Assembly (NCBI GenBank): GCA_910585765.1
Contig: CAJUES010000043.1
Location: 1-30,168 of the forward strand
Reading direction: 5' to 3'
DNA length: 30,168 bases
Source: an uncultured Lachnospiraceae bacterium
Lineage (GTDB): Bacteria > Bacillota > Clostridia > Lachnospirales > Lachnospiraceae
Positions 30,115-30,168 of the stretch are shown piece after piece. The notes under the pieces were generated by a model. It did not search any database and had not been told where the DNA came from. It was given only the letters and a program-made list of their open reading frames with translations. The first letter of the stretch is position 1; every line of letters starts with the position of its first letter. Position numbers and translations under genes: made by a program.

Positions 30115-30168
30115 CGGGGTGTGGCTCAGCTTGGCTAGAGCGCCTGGTTTGGGACCAGGAGGTCGCAG
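30115..30168 (+). tRNA. tRNA-Pro (anticodon UGG), truncated by the window end
   Basis: Begins CGGGGTG (5' acceptor strand), then TGGCTCAGCTTGG (D arm) and TAGAGC. The anticodon arm is CCTGG-TTTGGGA-CCAGG: anticodon TGG reads Pro CCA (and by wobble other CCN). The visible 54 nt end at GGTCGCAG, the start of the T arm. The 3' part including the acceptor complement lies beyond the window. Confidence 0.95.

Noticed and set aside
1..30168. CRISPR arrays, toxin-antitoxin or phage defence modules
   Set aside because: No regularly spaced repeats, toxin or defence domains were found on either strand.

Overview
The window looks like a chromosomal segment of a fairly GC-rich member of the Lachnospiraceae (Clostridia). 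The evidence is the AddAB-type recombination helicase-nuclease in place of RecBCD, a clostridial NADPH-type glutamate synthase pair, a cytosolic GH94 cellobiose phosphorylase, a HAAS/DUF1700-like small membrane protein, purine-rich ribosome binding sites and Gram-positive promoters. No ribosomal RNA, CRISPR array, prophage or intact insertion sequence is visible. The species was not determined.

Layout. 0.1-9.4 kb (+): addB-addA, overlapping by one base, then a HAD phosphatase and a CPBP membrane protease. 9.4-9.95 kb (-): a flavin reductase-like protein whose promoter carries two palindromes. 9.95-11.63 kb: a visibly AT-richer, gene-poor block holding a membrane-anchored XRE regulator, a small lipoprotein and degraded, hairpin-rich sequence. 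11.6-13.7 kb: a dCache-type methyl-accepting chemotaxis protein. 13.7-20.1 kb: the glutamate synthase operon gltB-gltD, with a strong promoter, a structured leader and a structured intergenic spacer. 20.4-20.65 kb: a 73-residue unknown protein. 20.9-24.7 kb: cellobiose phosphorylase (-) divergent from its probable LacI-family regulator (+), with a near-identical operator at the start of each transcript. 24.8-25.7 kb: a hypothetical protein and a HAAS/DUF1700-like protein. 26.1-26.3 kb: a 52-residue Asn-rich protein with a possible forespore-type promoter. 26.5-30.0 kb: a likely operon of a THUMP-type 23S rRNA methyltransferase, an amidase-fold membrane protein without its usual zinc ligands, rdgB and a YfcE-type phosphodiesterase. 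30.1 kb: a strong promoter and the first 54 nt of tRNA-Pro(UGG).

How the genes work together. addAB is a recombination/repair pair. gltBD makes glutamate from glutamine and 2-oxoglutarate. The GH94/LacI pair is a self-contained cellobiose switch, although no transporter is present. The last operon mixes RNA modification, nucleotide-pool cleaning and cell-envelope functions.

The least explained signals lie between genes. One is a short hairpin-bearing element found in four spacers (two of them at gltBD) whose stem changes sequence while staying paired. Another is a palindrome family, GTTGCTGTTYACG..CGTGAACAGYAAC. The third is the pseudo-amidase. I saw no clear new defence or mobile system.
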